The notes beneath the pieces were generated by a model. That model was not told the DNA's origin, made no database searches, and saw only the letters and a program-made list of their open reading frames with translations. This document shows positions 34,560 through 43,324 of a stretch of 64,000 nt of DNA, piece after piece. The stretch is taken from positions 434,001-498,000 of the forward strand of contig CAWCOL010000009.1 of assembly GCA_963797175.1 (NCBI GenBank). The letters are read 5' to 3'. Position 1 is the stretch's first letter; every line of letters begins with the position of its first letter. Origin of the DNA: DATLLN01 sp963797175. Its GTDB lineage: Bacteria > Actinomycetota > Thermoleophilia > Gaiellales > JAICJC01. The position numbers were made by a program, and so were the translations under genes.

Positions 34560-35813
34560 ATGGCGAACCGCCGGGGGAGCGTGCCCGAGGCCGTGGAGAC
34601 GGTCGTGATCGGTGCCGGCCATGCGGGGCTGGCGGCGAGCACGGCGCTGGCGGCGCGCGACCTCGAGCACGTCGTGCTCGAGCGCGGCAGCATCGGGCAG
34701 ACGTGGCGCGACCAGCGCTGGGACTCGTTCCGGCTGAACACGCCGCGCTGGATGTCGCGCCTTCCCGGCGACCGCTGCCGGCGGGAGACGCGGGACGGCT
34801 ACGACACGGCCGGGGAGTTCCTGACGGCTCTCGAACGCCACGCCCGCCGGCTGCGGCTGCCCGTGCGGGAGCACGCAGGTGAGGCGCGGGTGCGGCGGGG
34901 GCCGCGGGGGACGTTCGACGTGACCGCCGGCGGCACCACGCTGCGGACGCGCAACGTGGTCGCGGCGGCCGGCTTCCTGAACCGGCCGCGGATTCCCCCC
35001 GCGGCGACACGGCTGTCACCCCGCGTGCTGCAGCTCGACCTGACGAGCTACCGCTCGCCCGGCGACCTCCCCGACGGCGGCGTGCTGGTTGCCGGGGGCG
35101 GCCAATCCGGCTGCCAGATCGCCGAGGACCTGCTCGACGCCGGCCGCGACGTGGTGCTCGCCACCTGCCGGGCCGGTCGCGTCCCGCGCACCTATCGCGG
35201 CCGCGACGTCCTGCACTGGTGGACGGTGACCGGCTTCTACGAGGTGCGCCGGGCCGACCTCGCGGATCCATCGGTCGCCCGGCAGCCGCAGCCGCTGCTC
35301 TCGGGCACGATGGGCGGCCACACGATCTCGCTGCAGTCGCTCGCCCGCCGTGGCGCGCGTCTGACCGGCCGCCTGGAAGGGGCGGACGGCGAGCGCGTCG
35401 CCTTCGGCGGCGGCCTCGCCGAGTACCTCCGCTCCGCCGACGAGACCGCGGCCGCCGTCCGCCGCGACATCGATGCCCACATCGCCCGCCGGGGCTTCGC
35501 CGCCAGTGCCGCCGAGCCCGATCCGGCCGAGCACGCGCCGCTGCCGGCTCCACGCGGGCCTCGCGAGCTGCGCCTCGACCGGCGACGGATCGGGACGGTG
35601 ATCTGGTGCACCGGGATGACCGCCGACCTGCGCTGGCTGGCGATCCCGGGGCTGCGCAGCGCCGGCGCCGTGCCGCACACGGACGGGATGACGGCGGTGC
35701 CCGGCCTCCACCTGATCGGCGCGCCCTGGCTGTGCACCCGCAAGTCGGGGATCATCTACGGCGCGGCCGAGGACGCCGAGCGTCTGGCCGACAGGATCGC
35801 CGCGCGCCGGTGA
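34560..35813 (+). CDS. Flavin-containing monooxygenase-like oxidoreductase (CzcO type)
   Basis: 417-residue protein with two dinucleotide folds: VVIGAGHAGLAAS at the N terminus for FAD and VLVAGGGQSGCQIAEDL near residue 180 for NADPH. LERGSIGQTWRDQRWDSFRLNTP is typical of CzcO/FMO-like proteins. It probably oxygenates a small organic substrate or acts as an NADPH oxidase; the substrate is unknown. The ATG at 34560 is the family start; earlier in-frame sequence is the repeat element. Confidence 0.85.
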   Translation: MANRRGSVPEAVETVVIGAGHAGLAASTALAARDLEHVVLERGSIGQTWRDQRWDSFRLNTPRWMSRLPGDRCRRETRDGYDTAGEFLTALERHARRLRLPVREHAGEARVRRGPRGTFDVTAGGTTLRTRNVVAAAGFLNRPRIPPAATRLSPRVLQLDLTSYRSPGDLPDGGVLVAGGGQSGCQIAEDLLDAGRDVVLATCRAGRVPRTYRGRDVLHWWTVTGFYEVRRADLADPSVARQPQPLLSGTMGGHTISLQSLARRGARLTGRLEGADGERVAFGGGLAEYLRSADETAAAVRRDIDAHIARRGFAASAAEPDPAEHAPLPAPRGPRELRLDRRRIGTVIWCTGMTADLRWLAIPGLRSAGAVPHTDGMTAVPGLHLIGAPWLCTRKSGIIYGAAEDAERLADRIAARR

Positions 35814-35822
35814 TCGCCGGGG

Positions 35823-36452
35823 TCAGTGGCCCGCCGCAGGCACGGTGCTTGCGTTGTCCCCGCGGGCGCGCATCACGCCGACGGCGGCGATCACCAGGTA
35901 GCCGATGGCCGCCGCCCGCGGCGCCAGCACCGCCAGCACGATCACGGTGACGTAGAACCCGAGGTTGGGCGTCACGGCCCGCAGGAGCGCGCGCACCTCG
36001 TCGTCGCCGACGCGCTCGTGCAGCAGTGTGCGGTCGCGGGCGATGGCGAGGCCGAGCGCCGCGAAGGTGATGGAGATGACGAGCAGCGACGCGCCGTAGA
36101 AGATGACGGCGGCCCGCTCGGCGTCCTCGTTCTGGATCGCCTCGGCCACCAGTCGCGTCGGGAACGGCAGGAACGCGACGACCATCAGCAGCAGCAGGTT
36201 GATGCGCATCACCTGGGCGTTGGCGTAGCGCAGCCGCCGGAAGATGCCGTGGTGGGCGAGCCAGATCCCGCCGATCGTGGTGAAGCTGGTGACGTACCCC
36301 AGGTAGGAGGGCCACTCGTCCACGATCGCGCGCCACAGATCCTGGAACGCCGTCGGCGGGATCCGGATGTCGAGCACCAGCAGCGTGATCGCGATGGCAA
36401 ACACGCCATCGCTGAACGCCTCGGTACGGCCGGTGTCCCAGCGATCCTCCAC
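35823..36452 (-). CDS. TMEM175-like potassium channel family protein
   Basis: About 209 residues with six hydrophobic helices. The hallmark FSDGVFAIAITLLVLDI lies at the start; in bacterial TMEM175 this helix lines a potassium-conducting pore formed by four subunits. A GTG at 36452 gives a compact N terminus before the motif. An ATG at 36494 would add 14 residues and is also possible. Tail-to-tail with the flavoprotein gene, 9 bases apart. Confidence 0.8.
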   Translation of the reverse strand: MEDRWDTGRTEAFSDGVFAIAITLLVLDIRIPPTAFQDLWRAIVDEWPSYLGYVTSFTTIGGIWLAHHGIFRRLRYANAQVMRINLLLLMVVAFLPFPTRLVAEAIQNEDAERAAVIFYGASLLVISITFAALGLAIARDRTLLHERVGDDEVRALLRAVTPNLGFYVTVIVLAVLAPRAAAIGYLVIAAVGVMRARGDNASTVPAAGH

Positions 36453-36503
36453 ACGACAGGAATTCTCCGGGGGCGGGCGACCCCTGCCCCCCACGGCGGT
36501 CGC

Positions 36504-37292
36504 TCAGAACGCGTCCCAGGGCACGGCGGCGTAGACACCGGCGAGCGCCGCCATCATGTCCTCGTCCACGGCGTAGGCAACCTCGTCGATGCGGCCGACC
36601 GGCGCAATGCCCCGCGAGTTCGTGACGAACGCGGCGTCGAACGAGGGCAGGTCGGCCAACCGGACCGGCTCCCGGTGCGACGCGACGCCGGCGGCGGGCA
36701 GGCGCGGCTCGACCAGCTGCATCGTGATGCCGCGCAGGGCCGGCGCGTCGGGCCAGACCACCTCGCCCCCGCGAACGATGCCGATGTTGGCGATGCTGGT
36801 CTCCGCGATCGTGCCGTCCGCCGCCGCCAGCAGCACGTCGTCGAAGCCCTCGTGCCGCGCCATCCGCGCCCGGTGGGCCTGGCCGAACCCATCGATGTGC
36901 TTGACGTGCGCCAGGGTGCGCTGGTACTCGACGGCATGCAGGGCCAGGGGCCCCTCGGGCATCGAGCCCGGCGACCGGAGCGTCACCATCACAGACAACG
37001 ATCCCGGTTGCGCCGCCTCGAAGACGATCACCCGCAGCGACGCGTCGCGGACGTCGTCGGCCAGCGCGTGGCGCGCCAGGTCACGGATGCGCCGTCCCTC
37101 CAGGCCCACCCCGAACAGTTCCAGCGAGCCCTCGTCCAGCCGGGCGAGGTGGTTGTCCAATCCGCGAACGCGTGCGTCGCGCACCTGCATCGCCGTGAAG
37201 TGCCCGTCGTGGTCGAGCGCGAGGCGCTGCAGGTCTGCCACCTCGGGCGGCAGCCCGTCGATCTCGATCCTGAAGACGCCCGCTGCAGACAC
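36504..37292 (-). CDS. Class IV aminotransferase (aminodeoxychorismate lyase/BCAT-like)
   Basis: 262-residue fold type IV PLP enzyme. The blocks VKHIDGFGQAHRARMAR, with the candidate PLP lysine, then FDDVLLAAADGTIAETSIANIGIV and PALRGITMQLVE match the family. It could be a 4-amino-4-deoxychorismate lyase or a D-amino or branched-chain aminotransferase; context does not decide. The GTG at 37292 is taken as the start because it sits just before the first conserved strand. It is divergent from the hydrolase gene, 39 bases away. Confidence 0.8.
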   Translation of the reverse strand: MSAAGVFRIEIDGLPPEVADLQRLALDHDGHFTAMQVRDARVRGLDNHLARLDEGSLELFGVGLEGRRIRDLARHALADDVRDASLRVIVFEAAQPGSLSVMVTLRSPGSMPEGPLALHAVEYQRTLAHVKHIDGFGQAHRARMARHEGFDDVLLAAADGTIAETSIANIGIVRGGEVVWPDAPALRGITMQLVEPRLPAAGVASHREPVRLADLPSFDAAFVTNSRGIAPVGRIDEVAYAVDEDMMAALAGVYAAVPWDAF

Positions 37293-37331
37293 CGCCGGGA
37301 GGGTACCGCGGGCTCGGATACCCTCGGCGGC

Positions 37332-37937
37332 ATGGACGCGTGGACCCTGGTGTGCCTGCACGGCGTCGGCGGCTCGCCCGAGGAGTGGGCGCCGGCCGCA
37401 CAGGCGCTGGACGGGCTCGCGCGGATCGTCACCGAGATGCCGGCGGAGGGCGGCGTGATCGTGGTCGGCCACTCCCAGGGCGCGGTGGGCGCGCTCGAGC
37501 TGTCGCGGACGCACCCGGGCCGGGTCGACGCGCTGGTGGTGACGAGCGGGTTCTTCCCGCCGGCGCGCGGCAACCGGACGATGGCCGGCGCCGCCTGGGA
37601 CTACGGCCGGCATCGCGTCCAGTACGTGCGCGAGGTGGCGGGCCGCGGCCGGGCGCCGCACCCGACCGGCGCCGGGGCGCGACAGCTGGCGTCGCTCGCC
37701 CGGCTGGGACTGCGCCCGGGGAGGTTCCACGCCCTGGCGGCGTCAGTGCGCTGTCCCGTACTGGTGGTGCACGGCGACCAGGATCACGTCGTGCCGGTCG
37801 CCTTCGCCCGGGCGGCCGTGGCGGCGCACCCCACCTGGCAGTACCGCGAGATCCGCGGCGGTGGGCACTTCCCCCACCGCGACCGCGCGGCGGAGTGGGC
37901 CGCGATCGTCGAGCGCTGGCTCGCCGGCGCCGTGTGA
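37332..37937 (+). CDS. Alpha/beta hydrolase
   Basis: 201 residues, a small alpha/beta hydrolase. Oxyanion region LHGVGGSPEEW, nucleophile elbow GHSQGA (S48), acid in HGDQDHVVP and histidine in GGGHFPH form a complete triad. The cap is short. Substrate unknown. Earlier in-frame sequence from 35826 is antisense to two other genes and is not coding. Confidence 0.85.
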   Translation: MDAWTLVCLHGVGGSPEEWAPAAQALDGLARIVTEMPAEGGVIVVGHSQGAVGALELSRTHPGRVDALVVTSGFFPPARGNRTMAGAAWDYGRHRVQYVREVAGRGRAPHPTGAGARQLASLARLGLRPGRFHALAASVRCPVLVVHGDQDHVVPVAFARAAVAAHPTWQYREIRGGGHFPHRDRAAEWAAIVERWLAGAV

Positions 37938-38021
37938 GCCGCCCGGCGGCGCGTTCGGCTTGAATGGCCCGAGCGTGTCTCTGCTGACGAAGATCCCCGG
38001 CCGTCCTCCGCTGGGCCCGTC

Positions 38022-38909
38022 GTGAGCCGGCCCCGCATGCGGACGGCGCCGTCGACCGACGCCGCGGCCCTGATCGCCGGCCTGGTGACGGTCACGGCGT
38101 GGGGCTCGGCCTTCGTCGCCATCCGCGCTGCCGGCGACGGCCTCTCGCCAGGCGCGATCGCGCTGGGTCGGCTGCTGGTCAGCTGCGCCATCCTCGGCAC
38201 CGTCGCGCTCGTCCGCCGCGAGCCGCTGCCGTCCCGCCGCGACCTGGCGCAGATCGCCGTGTACGGCGTGCTCTGGCTGTGCATCTACAGCATCGCGCTG
38301 AACGCGGCGGAGCGGCGGATCGATGCGGGCACGGCTGCGATGCTCGTCAACACCGGCCCGATCCTGATCGCGATCCTGGCCGGGATCTTCCTCGGCGAGG
38401 GGTTCCCACGCGGGCTGTTCGGCGGCTGCATCATCGCGTTCGGCGGATGCGTGCTGATCGGCGTCGCCACCAGCCGCTCGGGCGCGCACGGCGGCGCCGG
38501 CATCCTGCTCTGCCTCGTCGCCGCGGTCGCGTATGCGTCGGCCGTGGTCGTGCAGAAGCCGGTGACGGCGCGGGTCTCCGCGCTCCAGATCACCTGGCTC
38601 GGCTGCGCCGCCGCCACCATCGCCTGCCTGCCCTTCGCCCCCACGCTCGTGCACCAGACGGCCCATGCCGACGCGGGCACCATCGCCTGGGTTGTCTACC
38701 TGGGCGCCGTGCCGACGGCGCTCGGTTTCGCCGCCTGGTCGTTCGCCCTCCGCCGCACCAGCGCCGGCCGCCTTGGCTCGCTCACCTACCTCGCCCCGGT
38801 GGTCGCGATCGTGCTGGGCTGGGCCGTGCTGAGCGAAACGCCTCCCGGCCTCGCGCTGGCGGGCGGCGCCCTCTGCCTGGCCGGGGTCGCCCTGGCCCGC
38901 CGGCGCTGA
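38022..38909 (+). CDS. EamA/DMT-family membrane exporter
   Basis: 295 residues with ten hydrophobic helices in two homologous EamA halves (LVTVTAWGSAFVAIRAAGDGLSPGAIALGR in the first; LTYLAPVVAIVLGWAVLSETP in the second). The family exports amino acids, purines and other small metabolites. Start GTG at 38022, with an in-frame ATG at 38037 as alternative. It ends three bases before the convergent ornithine cyclodeaminase-like gene. Confidence 0.88.
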   Translation: MSRPRMRTAPSTDAAALIAGLVTVTAWGSAFVAIRAAGDGLSPGAIALGRLLVSCAILGTVALVRREPLPSRRDLAQIAVYGVLWLCIYSIALNAAERRIDAGTAAMLVNTGPILIAILAGIFLGEGFPRGLFGGCIIAFGGCVLIGVATSRSGAHGGAGILLCLVAAVAYASAVVVQKPVTARVSALQITWLGCAAATIACLPFAPTLVHQTAHADAGTIAWVVYLGAVPTALGFAAWSFALRRTSAGRLGSLTYLAPVVAIVLGWAVLSETPPGLALAGGALCLAGVALARRR

Positions 38910-38912
38910 CCT

Positions 38913-39932
38913 TCAGCGCTCGCGCGCGTTCTGTGCATACGTCAGCGTCGTGCCCAGCCCGAGCTCGCGCGCCCGTGCCACGGCCAGGGCGCCGACCGCG
39001 ATGTCGCTGACCGCGAACCCCCGGTGCCAGAACACGATGGTCTCGTCCTCGCGCTCGCGCCCGGGCGCGAGGCCGGCGACGATCTGCCCGATCTCGGCGT
39101 GGACGTGCTCGCGCCGCAGGCTGCCGTCGGCGATCAGCCGGTAGTAGTGCCCGAACTCGGAGGCGGCCGCCTGCTCCCAGTCGTCCACGACGAACTTGTC
39201 GGCGACCAGCGGCAGGTCGGGGTCGGTCGAGCGCACGGCGCCGTAGGGCATCACCAGCGCGCCGGGCCGGATCCACTCGGTGCGGACGAGCGTCTGCTCC
39301 TCGCTCAGGCGGGTCGCATCCACCACGATGTCGGCGCCCTCGACCGCCTCCTGCACGGTGTCCACCGCGACGACCGGCTTGCCCAGCGCCTCCGTCATCT
39401 CCTCCGCGAACCGCTCGCGCGACTCCGGCCGGCGGCTCGTCACCCGGATCGTCTCCAGGTCGTAGAGGTGGTCGAGGTAGCGGAGGTTGTAGCGCGCCGT
39501 CCCCCTCGCACCGATGTGACCCAGCGTCCGCGAGGCCGGCCGGGCCAGGTGCCTCGCCCCGATGGCGGAGACCGCCCCGGTGCGCATCCACGTCAGCTCG
39601 GTGGCGTCGAGAATGGCGAGCGGCGCGCCCGTCTCGGCCCGGTAGAGCGTCAGCAGCGCCAGCTCCGACGGCAGGTCGTGGCGGTGGTTGTCCACGTAGT
39701 CACCGATCACCTTGACGCCCGCCAGGTCGAGCTCCTCGACGTATCCCTTGAGGATGTTGAAGTGGCCGCGATAGCGCTGCTCGAGCGACAGATGATCCTT
39801 GGGCGGCATCACGACCGACCCCTCGCCGTGCGCCCGCAGGCCCCGCTCGACCGCGTCCAGAACCTCGCCGGCGCCGAGGTCGAGCCCAGCGACGTCCTCG
39901 GCTGAGAGGAAGAGGATCTCGAGCGTGGTCAC
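38913..39932 (-). CDS. Ornithine cyclodeaminase/mu-crystallin family protein
   Basis: 339 residues. The family fold is clear: PPKDHLSLEQRYRGHFNILKGYV, ELTWMRTGAVSAIGARHLARP, then an NAD domain (LGHIGARGTARYNL). Members are ornithine cyclodeaminase, alanine dehydrogenase or ketimine reductase. It starts at a GTG 20 bases after the ammonium transporter gene, so an ammonia-releasing or ammonia-using role is plausible. Confidence 0.82.
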   Translation of the reverse strand: MTTLEILFLSAEDVAGLDLGAGEVLDAVERGLRAHGEGSVVMPPKDHLSLEQRYRGHFNILKGYVEELDLAGVKVIGDYVDNHRHDLPSELALLTLYRAETGAPLAILDATELTWMRTGAVSAIGARHLARPASRTLGHIGARGTARYNLRYLDHLYDLETIRVTSRRPESRERFAEEMTEALGKPVVAVDTVQEAVEGADIVVDATRLSEEQTLVRTEWIRPGALVMPYGAVRSTDPDLPLVADKFVVDDWEQAAASEFGHYYRLIADGSLRREHVHAEIGQIVAGLAPGREREDETIVFWHRGFAVSDIAVGALAVARARELGLGTTLTYAQNARER

Positions 39933-39952
39933 GACGCGTCGGCGCCGGCCGG

Positions 39953-41182
39953 TCAGACGGCCGGGACGACCCCGGCCGGCGCATCCTCGTAGGCCGACTC
40001 GCCGTGCATGGCCTCGTCGAGGCCGCGCTCCGCCTCCTCGCCGACCCGCACCACGGTGATCCGGTCGATCACCTTGAGCATCACCCAGGTGAACAGGAAC
40101 GCGTAGAGCGAGCAGGCGAACGCGGCCGTGAGCTGCTTGCCGAAGAACGTGCCGCTGCCGTGGATCAGACCGACGCCGCCGGCCGAGTTGATGCTGGTGC
40201 TGGCGAAGACGCCGAGCAGCAGGATGCCCAGCGTTCCGCCGACGCCGTGGACGCCCCACACGTCGAGCGCGTCGTCCCACCGCAGCCGGTTCTTGAGCTG
40301 CACCGCGAAGTAGCAGACGCCGCCGGCGGCGATCCCGATCACCACCGACGCGTAGATGGGCACGAACCCCGCCGCGGGGGTGATCGTCGCCAGCCCGGCC
40401 ACCGCGCCGGTCAGGAGCCCGACGAAGTGCGGCTTGCGGGCATGCCGCCACTCGATGAAGAGCCACGTGACCGCGGCGAACGACGCCGCCAGGTCGGTGT
40501 TCAGGAAGGCCAGCGCGGTGATGTCGTCCACCTTCAGCTCGCTGCCCGCGTTGAAGCCGTACCACCCGAACCAGAGCAGCCCCGTGCCGAGGGCGATGAA
40601 CGGGATGTTGTGCGGCGAGTCGACGAACTTGCGCTTGCCGACGTACAGCACGGACGCCAGCGCCGCCCAGCCGGCCGAGGCATGCACCACGATGCCGCCC
40701 GCGAAGTCGCGCACGCCCCACTGGGCGAGCAGGCCGTTGCCCCAGATCATGTGGACGAACGGGTAGTAGACGAACAGCTGCCAGACCACCAGGAAGATCA
40801 GGAACGCCTTGAACGTGACGCGGTTGGTGAACGCGCCCGTGATCAGCGCCGGCGTGATGATCGCGAACATCATCTGGTAGGCAATCAGCACCACCAGCGG
40901 GATGTGCGCCGGCGTGTACATGGACGCCGGCGTGACATTGCGCAGGAAGGCGAGGTCGAAGTTGCCGTAGATGCCGTTCGAGCCGCCGCTGAAGCAGAGC
41001 GAGTAGCCGACCAGCCACCACATCACGGTGGTGATGCCCATCGAGGCGAAGCTCTGGATCATGATCGTCAGCGTGTTCGAGCGGCCGACGAGGCCGCCGT
41101 AGAAGAACGCGAGCCCCGGCGTCATCACCATCACGAGGCTCGCGGCGAGCAGCATGAAACCGGTATTGGCACCGTTGATCAT
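39953..41182 (-). CDS. amt: Ammonium transporter
   Basis: 409-residue Amt/Rh-family channel with eleven predicted membrane helices. The twin pore histidines are H167 (IVVHASAGW) and H312 (WGVHGVGG). The opening GFMLLAASLVMVMTPGLAFFYGGLVG is typical. The C-terminal tail is long enough to contact a PII protein, but no glnK follows; instead an ornithine cyclodeaminase-like gene does. ATG at 41182 with AAAGGA upstream. Confidence 0.92.
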   Translation of the reverse strand: MINGANTGFMLLAASLVMVMTPGLAFFYGGLVGRSNTLTIMIQSFASMGITTVMWWLVGYSLCFSGGSNGIYGNFDLAFLRNVTPASMYTPAHIPLVVLIAYQMMFAIITPALITGAFTNRVTFKAFLIFLVVWQLFVYYPFVHMIWGNGLLAQWGVRDFAGGIVVHASAGWAALASVLYVGKRKFVDSPHNIPFIALGTGLLWFGWYGFNAGSELKVDDITALAFLNTDLAASFAAVTWLFIEWRHARKPHFVGLLTGAVAGLATITPAAGFVPIYASVVIGIAAGGVCYFAVQLKNRLRWDDALDVWGVHGVGGTLGILLLGVFASTSINSAGGVGLIHGSGTFFGKQLTAAFACSLYAFLFTWVMLKVIDRITVVRVGEEAERGLDEAMHGESAYEDAPAGVVPAV

Positions 41183-41214
41183 GGACGCGTTCCTTTCCGG
41201 CGAACGGGCAGTTT

Positions 41215-41236
41215 GCGGTGTCCAGTTCGACACCGC
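41215..41236. promoter_or_regulatory. Inverted repeat upstream of ammonium transporter
   Basis: GCGGTGTC and GACACCGC form a perfect 8-bp-arm inverted repeat with a six-base loop, 33 bases before the transporter start and just after the cupin gene. There is no T-run on the transcript strand, so an operator is more likely than a terminator. Confidence 0.4.
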
Positions 41237-41254
41237 CCCGCGCCGCCCCTGCAC

Positions 41255-41659
41255 CTACAGGTTGGCCGCCGCGTACTCCTCGTCCGTGACGTGGTCGCCC
41301 CAGGTCGCCGGGTTGCCGCCGTCGTCCACCTCGAGCATCGCCAGATGCGTCATGAAGCGCGCGGCCGTCGCGCCGTGCCAGTGCTCCTCACCGGGATCGA
41401 AGAAGACGCGGTCGCCCGGGCGGATCAGCTCGGCCGGGCCGCCGCGGCGCTGCGCGAGGCCGACGCCCTCGACCACCCAGATCGTCTGGCCGTTGGGGTG
41501 CGTGTGCCAGGCGGTGCGCGCTCCCGGCGTGAAGTGGACGCTGCTGGCGCTCAGCCGCGACGACCCCGACGGCGCGGCGACCGCGTCGACGAACACGGCC
41601 CCGGTGAACCATTCGCCGGGGCCGGTCGCGGTGTCGATGGAGCTCCGGGTGACCTGCAT
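41255..41659 (-). CDS. Cupin protein resembling manganese hydroxynitrile lyase
   Basis: 134-residue single-domain cupin. Metal ligands are HTHPNGQ and the later histidine in GEEHWHG. The whole sequence, from GEWFTGAVFVD through GARTAWHTHPNGQTIWVVEG to HVTDEEYAAANL, follows the bacterial cupin hydroxynitrile lyase of Granulicella as I recall it. Those enzymes release cyanide from cyanohydrins, but many relatives have unknown roles, so function is tentative. Confidence 0.8.
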   Translation of the reverse strand: MQVTRSSIDTATGPGEWFTGAVFVDAVAAPSGSSRLSASSVHFTPGARTAWHTHPNGQTIWVVEGVGLAQRRGGPAELIRPGDRVFFDPGEEHWHGATAARFMTHLAMLEVDDGGNPATWGDHVTDEEYAAANL

Positions 41660-41710
41660 GTCGCGCCTCCTGCTGGTTGGCGATCCGGCGACGCAGGCTA
41701 CCGGGTACGG

Positions 41711-43309
41711 TCAGCCCAGCACCATGCCCTCGATCGCAGCGGACGGCTCGGCGTCGGGGATGCGCACCATGCGGAACGAGGTGATCAGTCCGGCCAGGCC
41801 GGCCAGGATCGGGATCAGCAGCGCGACCTGGAGCGCCCGGTGCCGCGCATCGGTGTTGATCCGGATGATCTCGTCCTGCACCTGCTGGGGCTCGCCGGAC
41901 AGCTGGTGCTGGAGGGCCGTGTTGCTCATCACCTCGGCGTCGTGCTCCAGCCGGTCCGCGACCTGCTGCTGCTGAGCTGGCGCGAGCACGGTGCTCGACT
42001 TCGCCATGTCGGTGAACGTGAACGACAGCGTCGCCAGCATGATCGCGCCGGCGAACGCGAGCCCGAACGAGAGCCCGAACGAGCCCGCGGCCGAGTTCAC
42101 GCCGGCGGCCTCGCTGACCCGCTCCTCCGTGATCGGCGCCAGCGTGTAGTTGTTCAGCTGGGAGACGAGCAGTCCCAGCCCGGCGCCGGCGATCATCAGC
42201 GGGATCACGAGGTACCAGCCCGAGTCGGCCCGCGGCACGATCGGGATCAGCACCGCCAACCCGACCGTCAGCAGCGCGAACCCGACCCGGATGACGCCGC
42301 TCGCCGGGCGCCCGCCGGCCCGCCGCTCGGCCAGCAGCGCCACCGCGAACATCGTCAGCGAGAGCGGCGCCAGCGACAGGCCGGCCTCCATCGCGGTGTA
42401 CTCGAACACCATCTGGAGGTAGATCGGCAGCACGATCATGGTGCCGCCGAGCGCGATCTGCTGGAGCATCTGACCGGAGATGCCGAGCCGGAACACCTTC
42501 GACGCGAACAGGCCCGGGTCGATCAGGGTCGCCTTGCCCTCGCGCTTGCGCCGCACCAGCCACCACCCCAGCGCCGCCATCGCGACCGCACCCAGGACGA
42601 GCAGTGCACCGACCGCCTCGCCGCCCTCCTGCCAGACCAGGATGCCCAGGACGATCCCGCCCATGCCGACAACCGAGAGAACGGCGCCGACCGGATCGAC
42701 GGCACGCGGCCCTGTGTAGGGCACGTCGCGCACGAGCCTGATGTTGAGCAGGACGATGAGGATGATCACGTCCTCGAGCAGGAACGCAATGCGCCATGAC
42801 AGGTAGGTCGTGATGAAGCCGCCCAGCAGCGGACCGACGGCCGCGGCGATCGCGGCGGCCGCGCCGACCATCGCGTAGGCCTTCTTCTGCGCGGCGCCCT
42901 GGAAGTTGCCGTGGATCAGCGACTGCATGGCGGGTAGCAGCAGGGAGGCGCCGAGCCCGCCGACGATGGCCCAGAAGACGATGATCGCCGTCAGGTTCTG
43001 GGCCAGCGCCATCGCCAGCGCGCCGGTCGCGTAGGCCAGCAGGCCCACGACGTACGCCCGCTTGCGGCCGACCAGGTCGCCGACCTTGCTGCCGATCAGG
43101 ATGAACGCCGCCGAGACCAGCGCCTCCAGCGCGATCGCCGACTGGACGCCGCTGACGGTGGTGTCCAGATCCTTGACCACCGCGGAGATCGACACGTTCA
43201 TCAGCGACGTGTCGACGACCAGTACGAACATCGCCATCGCCAGCAGCACGGAGAGCCGCCGGCTGCCCGCTGCCTCGTCATCCTCCGTCGATGTCGCCAC
43301 CTCGGTCAC
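41711..43309 (-). CDS. MFS drug/proton antiporter, 14-TM (DHA2 family)
   Basis: 532 residues with about 14 hydrophobic helices. FVLVVDTSLMNVSISAV carries the D in helix 1 typical of DHA2 drug exporters. GSKVGDLVGRKRAYVVG is motif A and GAAAAIAAAVGPLLGGFI is the antiporter motif C. A large extracytoplasmic loop lies between the last two helices. Likely multidrug or metabolite export. It follows the esterase gene by 15 bases. Confidence 0.9.
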   Translation of the reverse strand: MTEVATSTEDDEAAGSRRLSVLLAMAMFVLVVDTSLMNVSISAVVKDLDTTVSGVQSAIALEALVSAAFILIGSKVGDLVGRKRAYVVGLLAYATGALAMALAQNLTAIIVFWAIVGGLGASLLLPAMQSLIHGNFQGAAQKKAYAMVGAAAAIAAAVGPLLGGFITTYLSWRIAFLLEDVIILIVLLNIRLVRDVPYTGPRAVDPVGAVLSVVGMGGIVLGILVWQEGGEAVGALLVLGAVAMAALGWWLVRRKREGKATLIDPGLFASKVFRLGISGQMLQQIALGGTMIVLPIYLQMVFEYTAMEAGLSLAPLSLTMFAVALLAERRAGGRPASGVIRVGFALLTVGLAVLIPIVPRADSGWYLVIPLMIAGAGLGLLVSQLNNYTLAPITEERVSEAAGVNSAAGSFGLSFGLAFAGAIMLATLSFTFTDMAKSSTVLAPAQQQQVADRLEHDAEVMSNTALQHQLSGEPQQVQDEIIRINTDARHRALQVALLIPILAGLAGLITSFRMVRIPDAEPSAAIEGMVLG

Positions 43310-43324
43310 CCGGCGTTCACCATC

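Noticed and set aside
40004..42799. 931-codon plus-strand open frame
   Set aside because: Antisense to amt, the cupin and the MFS transporter; the translation is H/R/D/Q-rich with no recognisable domain.
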